Assembly: GCA_003164035.1 (NCBI GenBank)
Contig: PLRS01000159.1
Coordinates: 1-64,000, forward strand
Reading direction: 5' to 3'
Length of the DNA stretch: 64,000 nt
Source: Bryobacterales bacterium
GTDB taxonomy: Bacteria > Acidobacteriota > Terriglobia > Bryobacterales > Bryobacteraceae
Part shown: positions 1-8,501 of the stretch, piece by piece
Layout of the letters: each line of letters opens with the position of its first letter
How positions within the stretch are numbered: the stretch's first letter is position 1
Program-made: the position numbers and the translations under genes
The notes under the pieces: generated by a model
Told to the model about the DNA's origin: nothing
The model's database searches: none
Seen by the model: the letters and a program-made list of their open reading frames with translations, nothing else

Positions 1-134
1 AGAATGGCGCTGACGCCGATGATGGTGCCGGTGCCGATGATCACACCCAGCACGGTGAGGAAAGCGCGCAGCTTATGACTGCGGATGGTGTCCCAGGCGA
101 GCCACAGGGCGTTGAAGAAGGAAAGTCGGGTCAT
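1..134 (-). CDS. ABC transporter permease, MacB/FtsX type (N-terminus only)
   Basis: The start codon is at 134 and the gene runs off the left edge, leaving about 44 residues. They contain an amphipathic n-region ending in RSHKLRAFLTVLGVIIGTG and the beginning of the first membrane segment, which is the usual start of a MacB-type permease (few basic residues, then LRxxLTxLGxxIG). It follows the next permease gene (138-1442) by only 3 bases on the same strand, so the two are probably translated from one mRNA as paired subunits of an exporter-type ABC system. The ATPase and any membrane-fusion protein are not in the window. The family call rests on the N-terminal signature alone. Confidence 0.75.
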   Translation of the reverse strand, partial: MTRLSFFNALWLAWDTIRSHKLRAFLTVLGVIIGTGTIIGVSAI

Positions 135-137
135 CGT

Positions 138-1442
138 TCAGTGCTCCGCCCTAAGGGCTTCGATGGGATCCAGCTTGGAAGCCTGGGTGGCCGGGTAAAT
201 GCCGAAAAACAATCCCACCGTGGCCGATAGACCGACGCCGATCGCCACCGACGACATCGGCAGCGCCATGGGCACGGGGGTAATGGACCGCACCAGCACC
301 GCGATCGCCCACGCCACCACCACTCCCATCATTCCTCCCACCGACGCCAGCACCGCCGATTCCACCAGGTACTGATTCAGAATATCGCGCCGCCGCGCCC
401 CCAGCGACTTGCGGATGCCGATTTCATGGGTGCGCTCGGTGACCACGGCCAACATGATGTTCATAATCACGATTCCGCCCACCACCATGAACACCGAAAC
501 GATGCCCACCGCCATGGCGGCGATGGTCGAGGTCAGGCTCTGCCAAAGGTTGACGATGGTTTCCGAGGCGAAGATCGAGAAGTTGTCGTCCTGGCCGGGC
601 AGCAGGTGCCGGAAGCTCCGCAGCAGCACGCGCACCTCGTCTTCGGCCTGGCTCAGGTGGGACTGATCCACGGCTTTGGCCACCAGGCGCAAGCCGCTGC
701 GCGCGCCGTAGGTTTTGAAATAACTCTCGATGGGGATCATCACGAAGTTGTCCTGAGAGCTGCCAAAGACGCTGCCCAGCGCCTTGGCCACGCCCACCAC
801 CTCGTACGGCACGCCTTCGATGTTGATGGTTTTGCCGAGCGGGTCGTGCCCCTCGAAGAAGCGCGTCATAATGTCGTTGCCGATATAGGCGACGGCCGCG
901 TGGCGGCGCACCTCTTCGTAGGTGATGCCGCGGCCGATGCCCACCTGGACGTTATTGATGGCCGGAATATTCTCGGTGACGCCGTCGATATCCACGCCCT
1001 CCACCGACTCCCCTTTGTACCCCACCCGCGCCTGGCGCGAGGCCATCATGCCGATATCTTTCAACAGTTGCGTCTTGGAGCGGATGAATTCGTACTCATC
1101 GGGACGGAGCTGCGGGTTGCGCTTGTCCATTTCGAAGAACTTCTTGGGGTCCCAGGGGCCGAACCAGGCCATGCGTACCACGCGAAAGCCGTCCGAACCC
1201 ATGTTCGAAACCTTTTCGGCGATGTAGTTGTCCATGCCATGGATCAGGGAGGTCACCGCGATCAGGGTAGTGGTGGCCAGGATGATCCCCAGCAGGGTCA
1301 GGAAGCTGCGCAATTTGTTCTTGCGGAGGGAATCGACCGCAATCCGGGTGGATTCCCAGAACGACGCGCTCAGGCGAAAGCTTTTAGCGGGTTGCACCGG
1401 TTCTCTCAAACTCAGACGAGTGAGTATAGGGATTTGTTTCAC
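138..1442 (-). CDS. ABC transporter permease, MacB/FtsX family
   Basis: This 434-residue inner-membrane protein has the MacB/FtsX layout: one membrane segment near residues 45-65 after the motif KNKLRSFLTLLGIILATTT, a large periplasmic domain (about 70-300), then three membrane segments in the last 130 residues with the family signature TERTHEIGIRKSLGARRRDI. Such permeases use ATP hydrolysis by a partner ATPase to drive periplasmic work or efflux (macrolides, lipoproteins, peptides); the substrate cannot be read from sequence. The start is GTG at 1442 with a weak ribosome site. It lies 3 bases upstream of a second permease of the same family, so they are likely co-transcribed. Confidence 0.88.
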   Translation of the reverse strand: MKQIPILTRLSLREPVQPAKSFRLSASFWESTRIAVDSLRKNKLRSFLTLLGIILATTTLIAVTSLIHGMDNYIAEKVSNMGSDGFRVVRMAWFGPWDPKKFFEMDKRNPQLRPDEYEFIRSKTQLLKDIGMMASRQARVGYKGESVEGVDIDGVTENIPAINNVQVGIGRGITYEEVRRHAAVAYIGNDIMTRFFEGHDPLGKTINIEGVPYEVVGVAKALGSVFGSSQDNFVMIPIESYFKTYGARSGLRLVAKAVDQSHLSQAEDEVRVLLRSFRHLLPGQDDNFSIFASETIVNLWQSLTSTIAAMAVGIVSVFMVVGGIVIMNIMLAVVTERTHEIGIRKSLGARRRDILNQYLVESAVLASVGGMMGVVVAWAIAVLVRSITPVPMALPMSSVAIGVGLSATVGLFFGIYPATQASKLDPIEALRAEH

Positions 1443-1538
1443 CAGTCTTTGTAATTTGATGAAAACAAAATTAAAATGTCCCCTGAAGGGTAACGCGCGA
1501 AAGGTTTTGGCGCATCTCTAGCGATTGGAGGAACGGAA

Positions 1539-2372
1539 ATGAACACTGGAAACGGAATCAAGATTCGACTGGAGCGGGTATTGCCAGTAGCGGCATTGCT
1601 GACGGCCGCGTTCGTGGCCATGCCGGCAATGGCGCAGGCCCCGCCGGCGGCGCCCCCGCAGCTCGACCAATTGGTCAAGCGGATCGCGTTGTATCCCGAT
1701 CCGCTGCTGGCGCAGGTGCTCACCGCGTCCACTTTCTGGGACGTGATCGGGGAGGCGGCGGCTTGGTCCAACCAGCATTCCATGCTGCATGGCGACCAAT
1801 TGGCGGCGGCCATTGAGGAAGATCACCTGCCGTGGGACCCGAGCGTGCTGGCGCTGCTGCCATTTCCCCAGGTTCTGAACATGATGGCCGGCGATCCGGG
1901 CTGGACGCAGGCACTCGGCAACGCGGTGCTGGTGCAGCGCCCCGATGTGATGGATGCGGTACAGCGCATGCGCCAGGTAGCCTATAACTATCACTACCTC
2001 GCCTCCGGCCCCTACGAACGGGTGGTGTTTGCGCCGGGAGCGATTGAAATCTGGCCGGTGGGAGCCATGTATTACATTCCGACTTACGACCCGACGATCG
2101 TGTTTGCGCCGCCGCGGCCGGGCTTCTTCATCGGCGGGGCGCTCCGTTTCGGCGGAGGGATCACCATCGGCGCCGCGTTCTCCCCGTTCGGCTGGAGAGC
2201 GCCGCTGCTCGATTGGCACGCTCACAACATCATGATCGACAATCGCCCCTGGGGACGAACCTGGGCAACGCGCACAACCTACGCGCATCCCTACACCGTG
2301 CCCCGGGCGCGCGTGGCCGGTCCGCGGGTGGAACATCACCCGGCGCGGCGGGAAGAGCGGCACGAGCGGTAA
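1539..2372 (+). CDS. DUF3300 exported protein
   Basis: The 277-residue product has a signal peptide (hydrophobic stretch about residues 14-30, cleavage near AMAQA) and a DUF3300 domain at about 38-215. Recognisable blocks are LVKRIALYPDPLLAQVLTAS, the SVLALLPFPQVL region and YIPTYDP. The C-terminus is rich in Gly and Arg/His. Start ATG 1539 is preceded by GGAGG at about 9 bases. DUF3300 proteins are envelope proteins of unknown biochemical role. The gene is monocistronic and divergent from the permease operon, with about 95 bases between start codons that probably hold both promoters. Confidence 0.85.
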   Translation: MNTGNGIKIRLERVLPVAALLTAAFVAMPAMAQAPPAAPPQLDQLVKRIALYPDPLLAQVLTASTFWDVIGEAAAWSNQHSMLHGDQLAAAIEEDHLPWDPSVLALLPFPQVLNMMAGDPGWTQALGNAVLVQRPDVMDAVQRMRQVAYNYHYLASGPYERVVFAPGAIEIWPVGAMYYIPTYDPTIVFAPPRPGFFIGGALRFGGGITIGAAFSPFGWRAPLLDWHAHNIMIDNRPWGRTWATRTTYAHPYTVPRARVAGPRVEHHPARREERHER

Positions 2373-2467
2373 GCGGAGGCCTAGGATCAAAGCCCGGGGC
2401 GCGTGTCCCGGGCTTTGGCCGTTAGGCCACCGCCGCTCAAGTGTACGGCTTGCACCCCATCGATTCT

Positions 2468-2740
2468 TCAGCGGTAGGCGTCGCGCCGGTTGCGGACGCC
2501 AGTAATATGGATGCTGCTCTCGTCTTTGTGATCGAAGAATACCCGATAGTCTCCGCAGCGCAAGCGGAAGCCGGTGAACGGCGGCTTGAGCTTTTTCACG
2601 TCGCCGGTACGGCTGCCCAGGTAGCGATCCACGCAGTAGAGAATTTGCATCGCAGTTTCCCGCTCGATGGACCGGAGCTGGACACGGGCTTCCGGCGACC
2701 AGATCACGGCGGTCCGTTCCGGGCCGCGGCCCTCGCTCAC
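2468..2740 (-). CDS. RelE/ParE-family toxin
   Basis: This 90-residue protein has the RelE/ParE fold pattern: beta strand VIWSPEARVQLRSI, a helix, then FRLRCGDYRVFFD, where the Arg/Tyr-containing strands of RelE-type mRNA interferases or ParE gyrase poisons lie. It starts at GTG 2740, overlapping the stop of the antitoxin gene (2737-2979) in a GTGA junction, the standard coupled antitoxin-toxin order. RelE (ribosome-dependent mRNA cleavage) and ParE (gyrase) cannot be separated from sequence alone. It appears full length. Confidence 0.82.
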   Translation of the reverse strand: MSEGRGPERTAVIWSPEARVQLRSIERETAMQILYCVDRYLGSRTGDVKKLKPPFTGFRLRCGDYRVFFDHKDESSIHITGVRNRRDAYR

Positions 2741-2979
2741 TGGCTCAGCCCGAATTCGCGCATCAGATCTTCGTGCGGAATGCCTTCACCGCGGGCGAGC
2801 GACGCGCGGGCCTGGTCCAGCGCCGCGGCCGTGTCGGGCGTGATCTCTTCCTCTTCGACCGGCGCCATGGCCAACAAGCGTGCAAGCGGTTCCGCCATCA
2901 CTTCGAGCAGCTTGGCGACAGCGTCGAACTGAGCTGGATCGAGTTCGTCGAGCAACTGGTGAGCTTGTTGTCTGTCCAT
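2737..2979 (-). CDS. antitoxin of RelE/ParE module
   Basis: The 80-residue product is acidic and helical, with an N-terminal segment MDRQQAHQLLDELDPAQFDAV and an acidic middle (EEEEITPDTAAALDQARASL) typical of the intrinsically flexible C-terminal half of small antitoxins that wrap their toxin. A strong Shine-Dalgarno GGGAGGA precedes ATG 2979. It is the upstream gene of a GTGA-coupled pair with the RelE/ParE-like toxin. No clear DNA-binding motif is visible, so autoregulation is an inference from the family. Confidence 0.75.
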   Translation of the reverse strand: MDRQQAHQLLDELDPAQFDAVAKLLEVMAEPLARLLAMAPVEEEEITPDTAAALDQARASLARGEGIPHEDLMREFGLSQ

Positions 2980-2997
2980 CGTCTTCCTCCCTTGAGA

Positions 2998-3165
2998 TTA
3001 CGCCTTTCTCGCGGCTGCCGCCATTCCGGGTTGGCGACCGGCGGCAGATATTCCGGCCCGCTTCCCGTACGTCCTCTCGACAACGGTCGTGAGCAAATCG
3101 CGAGCAAGACCTTGGGAACGCTCGTTGGCGCGGACCAGGATCGTGGTGTCGAGGACGATTTTCAC
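2998..3165 (-). pseudogene. truncated PIN-domain (VapC-like) toxin
   Basis: A GTG at 3165 overlaps the TGA of the upstream antitoxin-like gene (GTGA junction) and opens a 55-codon frame beginning VKIVLDTTILVRANERSQGLA. This is the first strand and first metal-binding Asp of a PIN nuclease (consensus VLDTnvLVrA). After about residue 38 the sequence no longer looks like PIN and a TAA at 2998 ends it, so the rest of the catalytic domain (three more acidic residues over about 100 residues) is missing. The antitoxin of the neighbouring RelE/ParE module starts 18 bases after this stop. It is too short for the ordinary 60-residue cutoff and is best read as a toxin remnant. Confidence 0.7.
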
Positions 3166-3434
3166 CGATGGGGACGATAGCCTGGCCGCGTGCCTCTGAT
3201 CGCCTCGGTCAAGATTTCCTCGGCCTCCTCCGCGGAGCCGGGTTTACGGCGAGCGCCCACTTCGGCAAAGTACTCACTTAACTCCTCGGCGAGCTCCTGT
3301 CGGCGCTTATCGGAGAGCGCAGGGGGCTCGATGGCGCGGACGCTGATGGCCTCGTTTTCCAGCACGTGACGCCCCAGCAGACTTTCGATCACGGCCTTCT
3401 GGTCGGCGGAAAGATCTTTGGCGCTACGGATCAT
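3162..3434 (-). CDS. antitoxin-like protein, orphaned partner of truncated PIN toxin
   Basis: The 90-residue product begins MIRSAKDLSADQKAVIESLLGR and has a charged middle (RRQELAEELSEYFAEVGARRKP), matching the general pattern of antitoxins found upstream of PIN-family toxins. It is coupled by a GTGA overlap to the PIN remnant at 2998-3165. Because the toxin is truncated, this protein may now be an orphan antitoxin. The identification depends more on the context than on any diagnostic motif. Confidence 0.6.
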   Translation of the reverse strand: MIRSAKDLSADQKAVIESLLGRHVLENEAISVRAIEPPALSDKRRQELAEELSEYFAEVGARRKPGSAEEAEEILTEAIRGTRPGYRPHR

Positions 3435-3474
3435 TGCGCGGATTCCTGACTACAGTATGACGGATTTCGTTCCG

Positions 3475-4899
3475 CTATTTCGGCTCCGGCACCGGCGGCA
3501 CGGTATAGGTCTTCCGCAGCGCTTCCTGGTATTCGCCGAACAGAGCGTGGATGCCGTCGAATTCGCGCTTCACCGTGGCGCGGTATTCCGGATGGGTGGC
3601 GAAATCGAACAGCAGAGCGGTCATGGCCTGGGCGTCCACCAGGAAGCCGTGGTGGCCGATCTCGGCTAGCGTATCGGTTTCCATGCCATAGGTGTGATTG
3701 GCAAACGTGGAAGTCTGGGCGGAGAAACCGGCGCCGGGGATTTCGCTCGAAACCGTACCGGTCTCTTCGTACCCCTGCGGCTTGCCGGGTTCCTCCATTA
3801 CGTTGGTGGCGCCGTAGCGCTTCAGATAAGCGAAGCCCACTTCATCGAGCGATGCCACCGAAATGCCGTCGCGCAACTGGCCGTAGTTATCGATCTTGAC
3901 TCTGGTTCCGGTCTCCAGCGCCGCGGCGCGGGCGGCGTTATCCACCATCTCGCGCACTTGCGCCAGGTAGATGGCGTCCGGGTAGCGGATGTAGAAATCG
4001 GCCTGGGCGCGGTCGGGGACCACGTTGGGAGCGGCGCCGCCTTCGGTGACGATGCCCTGCACGCGCGTTTCGGGGCGGAAGGTGCCGCGCAGGGTATCGA
4101 TGTTATTGAACAGGTGGATCACCGCCTCCAGCGCATTGCGTCCGGCCCAGGGAGTCATCTGGTGCGCGGGTGCTCCCGAAAACGTATATTTCACCCCGTC
4201 GATATTCAGGCAGCATGTACCGAACCCGGCGGCCGCGCGGGTGCTGGCGCTGGTCGAATGGCTGCGCACGATCACGTCCATGCCGTCGAACGCGTGCGCT
4301 TTGTACATGTCGGTCTTGGCGGCGGGCGGCATCATTTCTTCGCCGGGCGTGCCGAACACGGTCACGCTGCCGGCGGCGTGGGTGCGCTCCAGGTATTCCG
4401 CCATGGCCACGGCCGCGGCCATGCCGATGGGGCCCTGGGTGCTGTGCTGGTCGCCGTGAAAAGCCCCCTGGGTGCCGCGCAGCGCGTCGTATTCCAGTAT
4501 CACCCCCAGGTTGGGTGCGCCGTGGTTGCCTTTGTACCGGGCCACGAAACCCGTATCCAGGCCGGCCACGCCCATGGTCACCTCGAAGCCGTGCTGCTTC
4601 AGGTAATCGGTGAGGATGGCCACCGAGCGTTTCTCCTTGAAGCCGATTTCCGGGTGCCGGGTGATGTCGTCGCCCATGGCAATGAGTTCGGCATCCATGA
4701 GCTGTTTAGCACGCGCCACCACGCGGTCGCGCTCGGGGTTCGAAACCGTGAGCCGTTCGACCCAGCCGGACACGTCCACGGTCTTTTCGAGATCCGCCAT
4801 TTTGCGGACCACGTCGTGCGCGGCCACGCGCTCGGTCGGGGTTTCCTGGGCGGCCGCGATGGCCGTGCCCAAGAAAATGTAAGCGATTGTTCTATGCAT
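3475..4899 (-). CDS. exported M20-family amidohydrolase (AbgB/HipO-like)
   Basis: From ATG 4899 (GGAG 9 bases upstream) the product is 474 residues with a short signal peptide ending near AIAAAQE. The M20D amidohydrolase body shows RHPEIGFKEKRSV near the start, the metal-site regions GDQHSTQGPIG, the catalytic Glu pair in TPGEEMMPP, VRSHSTS, and a dimerisation-domain segment FSGAPAHQMTPWAGRNALEAV. These enzymes hydrolyse N-acyl or aminobenzoyl amide bonds with a di-metal centre; the exact substrate is unknown. An in-frame start further upstream at 4932 lacks both a ribosome site and a signal peptide at its N-terminus. The gene stands alone, followed downstream by the antitoxin-like gene. Confidence 0.88.
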   Translation of the reverse strand: MHRTIAYIFLGTAIAAAQETPTERVAAHDVVRKMADLEKTVDVSGWVERLTVSNPERDRVVARAKQLMDAELIAMGDDITRHPEIGFKEKRSVAILTDYLKQHGFEVTMGVAGLDTGFVARYKGNHGAPNLGVILEYDALRGTQGAFHGDQHSTQGPIGMAAAVAMAEYLERTHAAGSVTVFGTPGEEMMPPAAKTDMYKAHAFDGMDVIVRSHSTSASTRAAAGFGTCCLNIDGVKYTFSGAPAHQMTPWAGRNALEAVIHLFNNIDTLRGTFRPETRVQGIVTEGGAAPNVVPDRAQADFYIRYPDAIYLAQVREMVDNAARAAALETGTRVKIDNYGQLRDGISVASLDEVGFAYLKRYGATNVMEEPGKPQGYEETGTVSSEIPGAGFSAQTSTFANHTYGMETDTLAEIGHHGFLVDAQAMTALLFDFATHPEYRATVKREFDGIHALFGEYQEALRKTYTVPPVPEPK

Positions 4900-4978
4900 A
4901 ACGGAAGCTCCTTCCCTGAATTGGGCGCGCACGTGGCTTCATTCCGGCTTCTGGGCCTTAAAAGGTGTGAAGAAATAT

Positions 4979-5045
4979 AGCCGCCGATGAGCACCGATGA
5001 ACGCCGATAAGAAGTTAGACAATTTATGGGTGTTCATCGGCGGCT
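4979..5045. repeat. inverted repeat in the 4900-5199 gap
   Basis: Arms AGCCGCCGATGA (4979-4990) and TCATCGGCGGCT (5034-5045) are perfect reverse complements, with an internal GATGAACGCCGATAA segment. The hairpin lies between two minus-strand genes, before the M20 gene promoter region. No coding potential is visible. It could be a terminator-like or REP-like element. Confidence 0.6.
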
Positions 5046-5079
5046 CAAACTTGGCCTTCTAACCATGCCGCTCGCAGGA

Positions 5080-5165
5080 AACCGCTCCCTAACGGTCGCG
5101 GCTCTGACGCGCGGCATTACGTGCCGTATGTTCGAGTCTGAGCCGCGACTGTGAAGGAGCGGTTG
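5080..5165. repeat. palindromic dispersed repeat, family 1 (CGCTCCCT), copy A
   Basis: The left arm AACCGCTCCCTAACGGTCGC (continuing GGCTC to 5104) pairs with the right arm from 5140 (GAGCCGCGACTGTGAAGGAG, continuing CGGTT), separated by 35 bases. The right arm carries a few mismatches. Other two-armed copies are at 9526, 13841, 30251 and 60737; one-armed copies are at 33389, 35180 and 58981. Confidence 0.85.
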
Positions 5166-5199
5166 TACGGTCATTTACGTGACGAGCCCTTACTCGCCC

Positions 5200-6993
5200 T
5201 CACTTCCACAGTTTCCTCACGACCTGGATCAGCAGCCCCGCGCTGACAGCGAAGCTGGCGCTCAGCGCGGCGGTATAACCCATTCTGCCGTAGAGAAAGT
5301 TGCCGACCGCGAACAGGCCGGACCAGATCATGGTGCAGCCCAGGAACCAGCCGGCCAGCGCCAGCGGAAAGCTGGCGGCGTCCTCCGCGGCCAGGTCCGG
5401 CAGACCGGCTTCGAGCCGAACCGGGCCCCAACCGGGACCGAACGGCCGCACCTTGCGATAAAACGAGACCAGCACCTCCCGATCGGTGGGCGGCCCGAAG
5501 TACGCCGTGGCCACCCAGGCCACCGTCGTAAACGCGATCGTGATCATCAATTGCTGCGCCGTGCCGATCTCGTAGCCGCTCTTCACCAGCACCAGGAAGA
5601 CCAGCGAAATGCCGAAGGAGCTGACCATAGCCACGATCTCGCACCAGGCCGTGACGCGCCACCAGAACCAGCGCACCAGGTAGAGCAGGCCGGTGCCGGC
5701 CCCCACCTGCAGGATGATGTTGAAACTTTCCTTGGCGTTATCGAGCGCGAACACCGTAGCCGAGGATGCGACAAACAGCAGAACGGTGGCGCAGCGGCCG
5801 GCGGTTACATAATGGTGCTCGCTCTTCCCGGTCCTGATGAAGCGGCGGTAGAAATCGTGGACGAGGTATGATGCACCCCAGTTCAGGTGGGTCAGGATGG
5901 TGGAGGAATTGGCGGCGACCAGGCCGCCCAGCATCAGTCCTAGCCAGCCCACCGGCAGGAAGCGCAGCATGGCCGGAAACGCGATGTCGTGGCCAATCAG
6001 CCTGGGGTCCAGGTTCGGGAACGCACGCTGGATGTCGGAGAGCTGCGGATAGACGATCAGCGAGGCCAGTCCCACCAGGATCCACGGCCACGGCCGCAGG
6101 ATGTAGTGCGCCACGTTGAAGAACAGGGTGCCACCGAGCGCGTCCTTTTCGGTCTTCGAAGCCAGCATGCGCTGGGCGATATAGCTGCCGCCGCCGGGTT
6201 CGGCGCCGGGATACCAGACGGCCCACCATTGCACCGCGATGGGCATGACGAAGACGGCCACGGCCAGGTCCCAGTTGTTGGTGAAGTCGGGCAGGATGTT
6301 GAGGTAGTGCAAGCCGCCGGGCCCCCGGACATGGCTCAGCTTGGCTACCAGGCCGCTCAGCCCTCCCACCTGGGGCAGGGTGACGGCGAAGTAGGCAGCC
6401 GCGATCACCGCCGCCATCTTGATGAAGAACTGAATCATGTCGATCACCAGCACGCCCCACAGGCCCGAATGCGCCGCGAACACCACGTTCAGCAGGCCTA
6501 CCGCCGCGAGCGTTTCCCAGCGCGAGAAGCCGAACAGCACGGCGGCGATCTTGCAGGCGGCCAGGTTGACCGTAGCCATGATGATGCAGTTGAAGAAGAA
6601 TCCCAGATACACGGCGCGGAAGCCGCGCACCGCGCTGGCGGCTTTGCCGGAATAGCGCAGCTCGTAAAATTCCAGGTCGGTGAGCACACCCGAACGGCGC
6701 CACAGCCGCGCGTAGAAAAACACCGTGGCCACGCCAGTGAGGGTGAAGGCCCACCACTGCCAGTTGCCGGCCACGCCCTGGGTGCGCACGAAGTTGGCCA
6801 CCAGGTTGGGGGTATCGCTGGAAAACGTGGTGGCCACCATGGACAGGCCGGCCAGCCACCACGGCACCGAGCGCCCCGCGGCGAAGAACGCGGCCGTGTT
6901 CTTTCCGGAGCGCTTGCCAAAGAACAAGGCGGGCGCGAAACAAATCGCCACCGAGATCAGGGCGATGGTCCAATCGAGCGCATGAAGCTGCAT
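5200..6993 (-). CDS. sodium:solute symporter (SSS family)
   Basis: The 597-residue integral membrane protein has about 13-14 predicted membrane segments. N-terminal SSS features are LISVAICFAPALFFGKRSGKN and the segment GLSMVATTFSSDTPNLV, the core helix of the LeuT-fold sodium symporters. Further SSS-like helices include GGLVAANSSTILTHLNWG. It likely imports a sugar or related solute with sodium. The start ATG at 6993 lies 22 bases after the stop of the sugar-kinase gene (7016-8104) on the same strand, so uptake and phosphorylation are probably one operon. The substrate is not determinable. Confidence 0.9.
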   Translation of the reverse strand: MQLHALDWTIALISVAICFAPALFFGKRSGKNTAAFFAAGRSVPWWLAGLSMVATTFSSDTPNLVANFVRTQGVAGNWQWWAFTLTGVATVFFYARLWRRSGVLTDLEFYELRYSGKAASAVRGFRAVYLGFFFNCIIMATVNLAACKIAAVLFGFSRWETLAAVGLLNVVFAAHSGLWGVLVIDMIQFFIKMAAVIAAAYFAVTLPQVGGLSGLVAKLSHVRGPGGLHYLNILPDFTNNWDLAVAVFVMPIAVQWWAVWYPGAEPGGGSYIAQRMLASKTEKDALGGTLFFNVAHYILRPWPWILVGLASLIVYPQLSDIQRAFPNLDPRLIGHDIAFPAMLRFLPVGWLGLMLGGLVAANSSTILTHLNWGASYLVHDFYRRFIRTGKSEHHYVTAGRCATVLLFVASSATVFALDNAKESFNIILQVGAGTGLLYLVRWFWWRVTAWCEIVAMVSSFGISLVFLVLVKSGYEIGTAQQLMITIAFTTVAWVATAYFGPPTDREVLVSFYRKVRPFGPGWGPVRLEAGLPDLAAEDAASFPLALAGWFLGCTMIWSGLFAVGNFLYGRMGYTAALSASFAVSAGLLIQVVRKLWK

Positions 6994-7015
6994 GGAGTTT
7001 GTTCAGCCCAAACGG

Positions 7016-8104
7016 CTAATCCCTGAGTGTACGATGTTTCGCCGCCTCCAGCGCCCCCGGGCCGGGTTCGGCGTCAATCAGGTGCTGCGCCTGGTCGAAC
7101 CCTTTGCGCTTGGCGTAAAACTCGCGGATGAGGTGGTCGCGTAGCCGTGGCCGGTCGGCGCGGCGGCTCAGCATTACCGCGCAACCGCCGAAGCCGGCGC
7201 CCGTCAGCCGCGCTCCCAACGCTCCGCCGGCGACGGCGATATCCACCAGTTCATCCAGCGCCAGAGAGCTCACATGCAGCCGGTCGCGCAGGCTCGCGTG
7301 CGAGGCGTCAAGCAAGTGCCCGAAGCGCACAGCGTCGCCCTGCCGCATGGCCTCGACCGCATCCGATACGCGCGCCGATTCGCTGGCGGTGTGATCGTAA
7401 GCGCCCTGCTCCTCGGCCGAGAGATTGGCGCCTTTCTTGGCCAGCGCGGCTTCACCGGCGCTGCGTATCCGGTTATAAGCTTCGCGCACAGCCCCGGATT
7501 TTTCGGCTTTTTCCATGGAATGCGCCACCAGAAACGCCCAATCTTCGGGCACGCGTACATAGCACACGGCCGCGGGCTGGAAGCTGACCAGCGAGGCGAA
7601 GCCGGCGCGCGAGGCAAGCGACGCCGCGTGATCCATGCCGCCGCCGCGCGTCCCCACGAAGTGCTCCCCTTCCGGCAGCACTTCCATCAATTCCTCGAAA
7701 CCGGCTTCGAGGCCGCGCGCGCCCAGCAGGCACAGCGTGAAGGCCACGATCAGCGCCGAAGACGAGGAGAGGCCCGCGGCGGGCGGCAGATCCGACTCAA
7801 TCTCCGCATTCACGCCCGGCCCGACGCCCCATCGGCCGGCAACCGCCTGCGCCGCCGCGCGCAGATAATTTTCCCAGTCGCCGGCGGCGACGCGATCGAG
7901 CTCGGAGGTCCACTCGAATTCGCGCGCGCCGAAACCCGCGCTCGAGACGCGAATCAGGTGGTCCGCCCGCGGCCGGTATTTCACCCGAATCCCCTGCCGC
8001 AGTGCCATCGGCAGCACCGCCAGATTGTGAAAGTCGATCAGTTCGCCGATCAGGTTGACCCGGCCCGGAGCCCACACCGGCCGCGCTTCGATTTCCGCTC
8101 GCAT
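7016..8104 (-). CDS. galactokinase-like GHMP sugar kinase
   Basis: This 362-residue cytoplasmic kinase has the three GHMP motifs: sugar-binding GRVNLIGELIDF (14-25), the ATP-binding glycine/serine loop PPAAGLSSSSAL (107-118), and C-terminal LTGAGFGGCAVM (about 300). A catalytic-base Asp is present in GGGMDH (D158). In canonical galactokinases motif 1 reads GEHTDY; here Glu and Asp remain but the His is Leu and Thr/Tyr are Ile/Phe. A neighbouring sugar such as another hexose or amino sugar is therefore possible as substrate. It is the promoter-proximal gene of a two-gene operon with the SSS symporter. Confidence 0.82.
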   Translation of the reverse strand: MRAEIEARPVWAPGRVNLIGELIDFHNLAVLPMALRQGIRVKYRPRADHLIRVSSAGFGAREFEWTSELDRVAAGDWENYLRAAAQAVAGRWGVGPGVNAEIESDLPPAAGLSSSSALIVAFTLCLLGARGLEAGFEELMEVLPEGEHFVGTRGGGMDHAASLASRAGFASLVSFQPAAVCYVRVPEDWAFLVAHSMEKAEKSGAVREAYNRIRSAGEAALAKKGANLSAEEQGAYDHTASESARVSDAVEAMRQGDAVRFGHLLDASHASLRDRLHVSSLALDELVDIAVAGGALGARLTGAGFGGCAVMLSRRADRPRLRDHLIREFYAKRKGFDQAQHLIDAEPGPGALEAAKHRTLRD

Positions 8105-8501
8105 CCGCTAACGATATCACTATGAAGTTCCTTCAGGCCGCCCTACCCACATGGAATGAGGGCGGTTAACCGCATTTCTCATGGTTGCGAGCCACCGTGG
8201 CGCAGGCAGTCTTGCCTGCAGTGTCGAGAGTCGTCTCGACACTTCTTCCGGCTGCGACACAGTGTCGGAGGCAAACGTCGGCATGACTGCCGACGCGGCA
8301 GGCAGGACTGCCTGCGCTACGCCACGGCACCAGAACCTCTTTGAGAAATGCGGGTTAATAAACGCCCCCGACCCGGCGGGAAGCCCTGGCGGCCGGGCTC
8401 CTAACCTTTCGAAGCGCGCAGCGTCTTATAGACGTACGCCAACACCCTTCGTCGTTGTGATTGGCACGCATCCTAAACGTTTGAGGAGCCGGGTATTCTG
8501 T
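8105..8501. other. intergenic stretch between divergent genes
   Basis: This 397-base gap separates the minus-strand kinase gene from the plus-strand small secreted protein gene. It contains a structured repeat at 8196-8325 and, after it, a short stretch leading to the GAGGAG ribosome site at 8482-8487. I see no convincing extra gene; the open frame that crosses it on the plus strand is the upstream extension of the 8502 gene through the repeat. Confidence 0.6.
8196..8325. repeat. 130-bp three-hairpin repeat, family 2, copy 1
   Basis: The outer arms GTGGCGCAGGCAGTCTTGCC and its partner GGCAGGACTGCCTGCGC enclose two further hairpins: TGTCGAGAGTCGTCTCGACA and CGTCGGCATGACTGCCGACG. A second copy, differing at scattered positions and by a small insertion in the first inner hairpin, lies at 48831-48962. 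The nested pairing suggests an element that folds as single-stranded DNA or RNA. Confidence 0.85.

Noticed and set aside
426-1454. Plus-strand open frame of 342 codons opposite the ABC permease
   Set aside because: It is antisense to a clear permease, is rich in His/Gln/Gly/Ala, and has no domain; it reflects GC-rich codon bias.
8181-8501. N-terminal extension of the first small secreted protein
   Set aside because: It crosses the 130-bp repeat; the paralogue and the signal peptide both fix the start at 8502.
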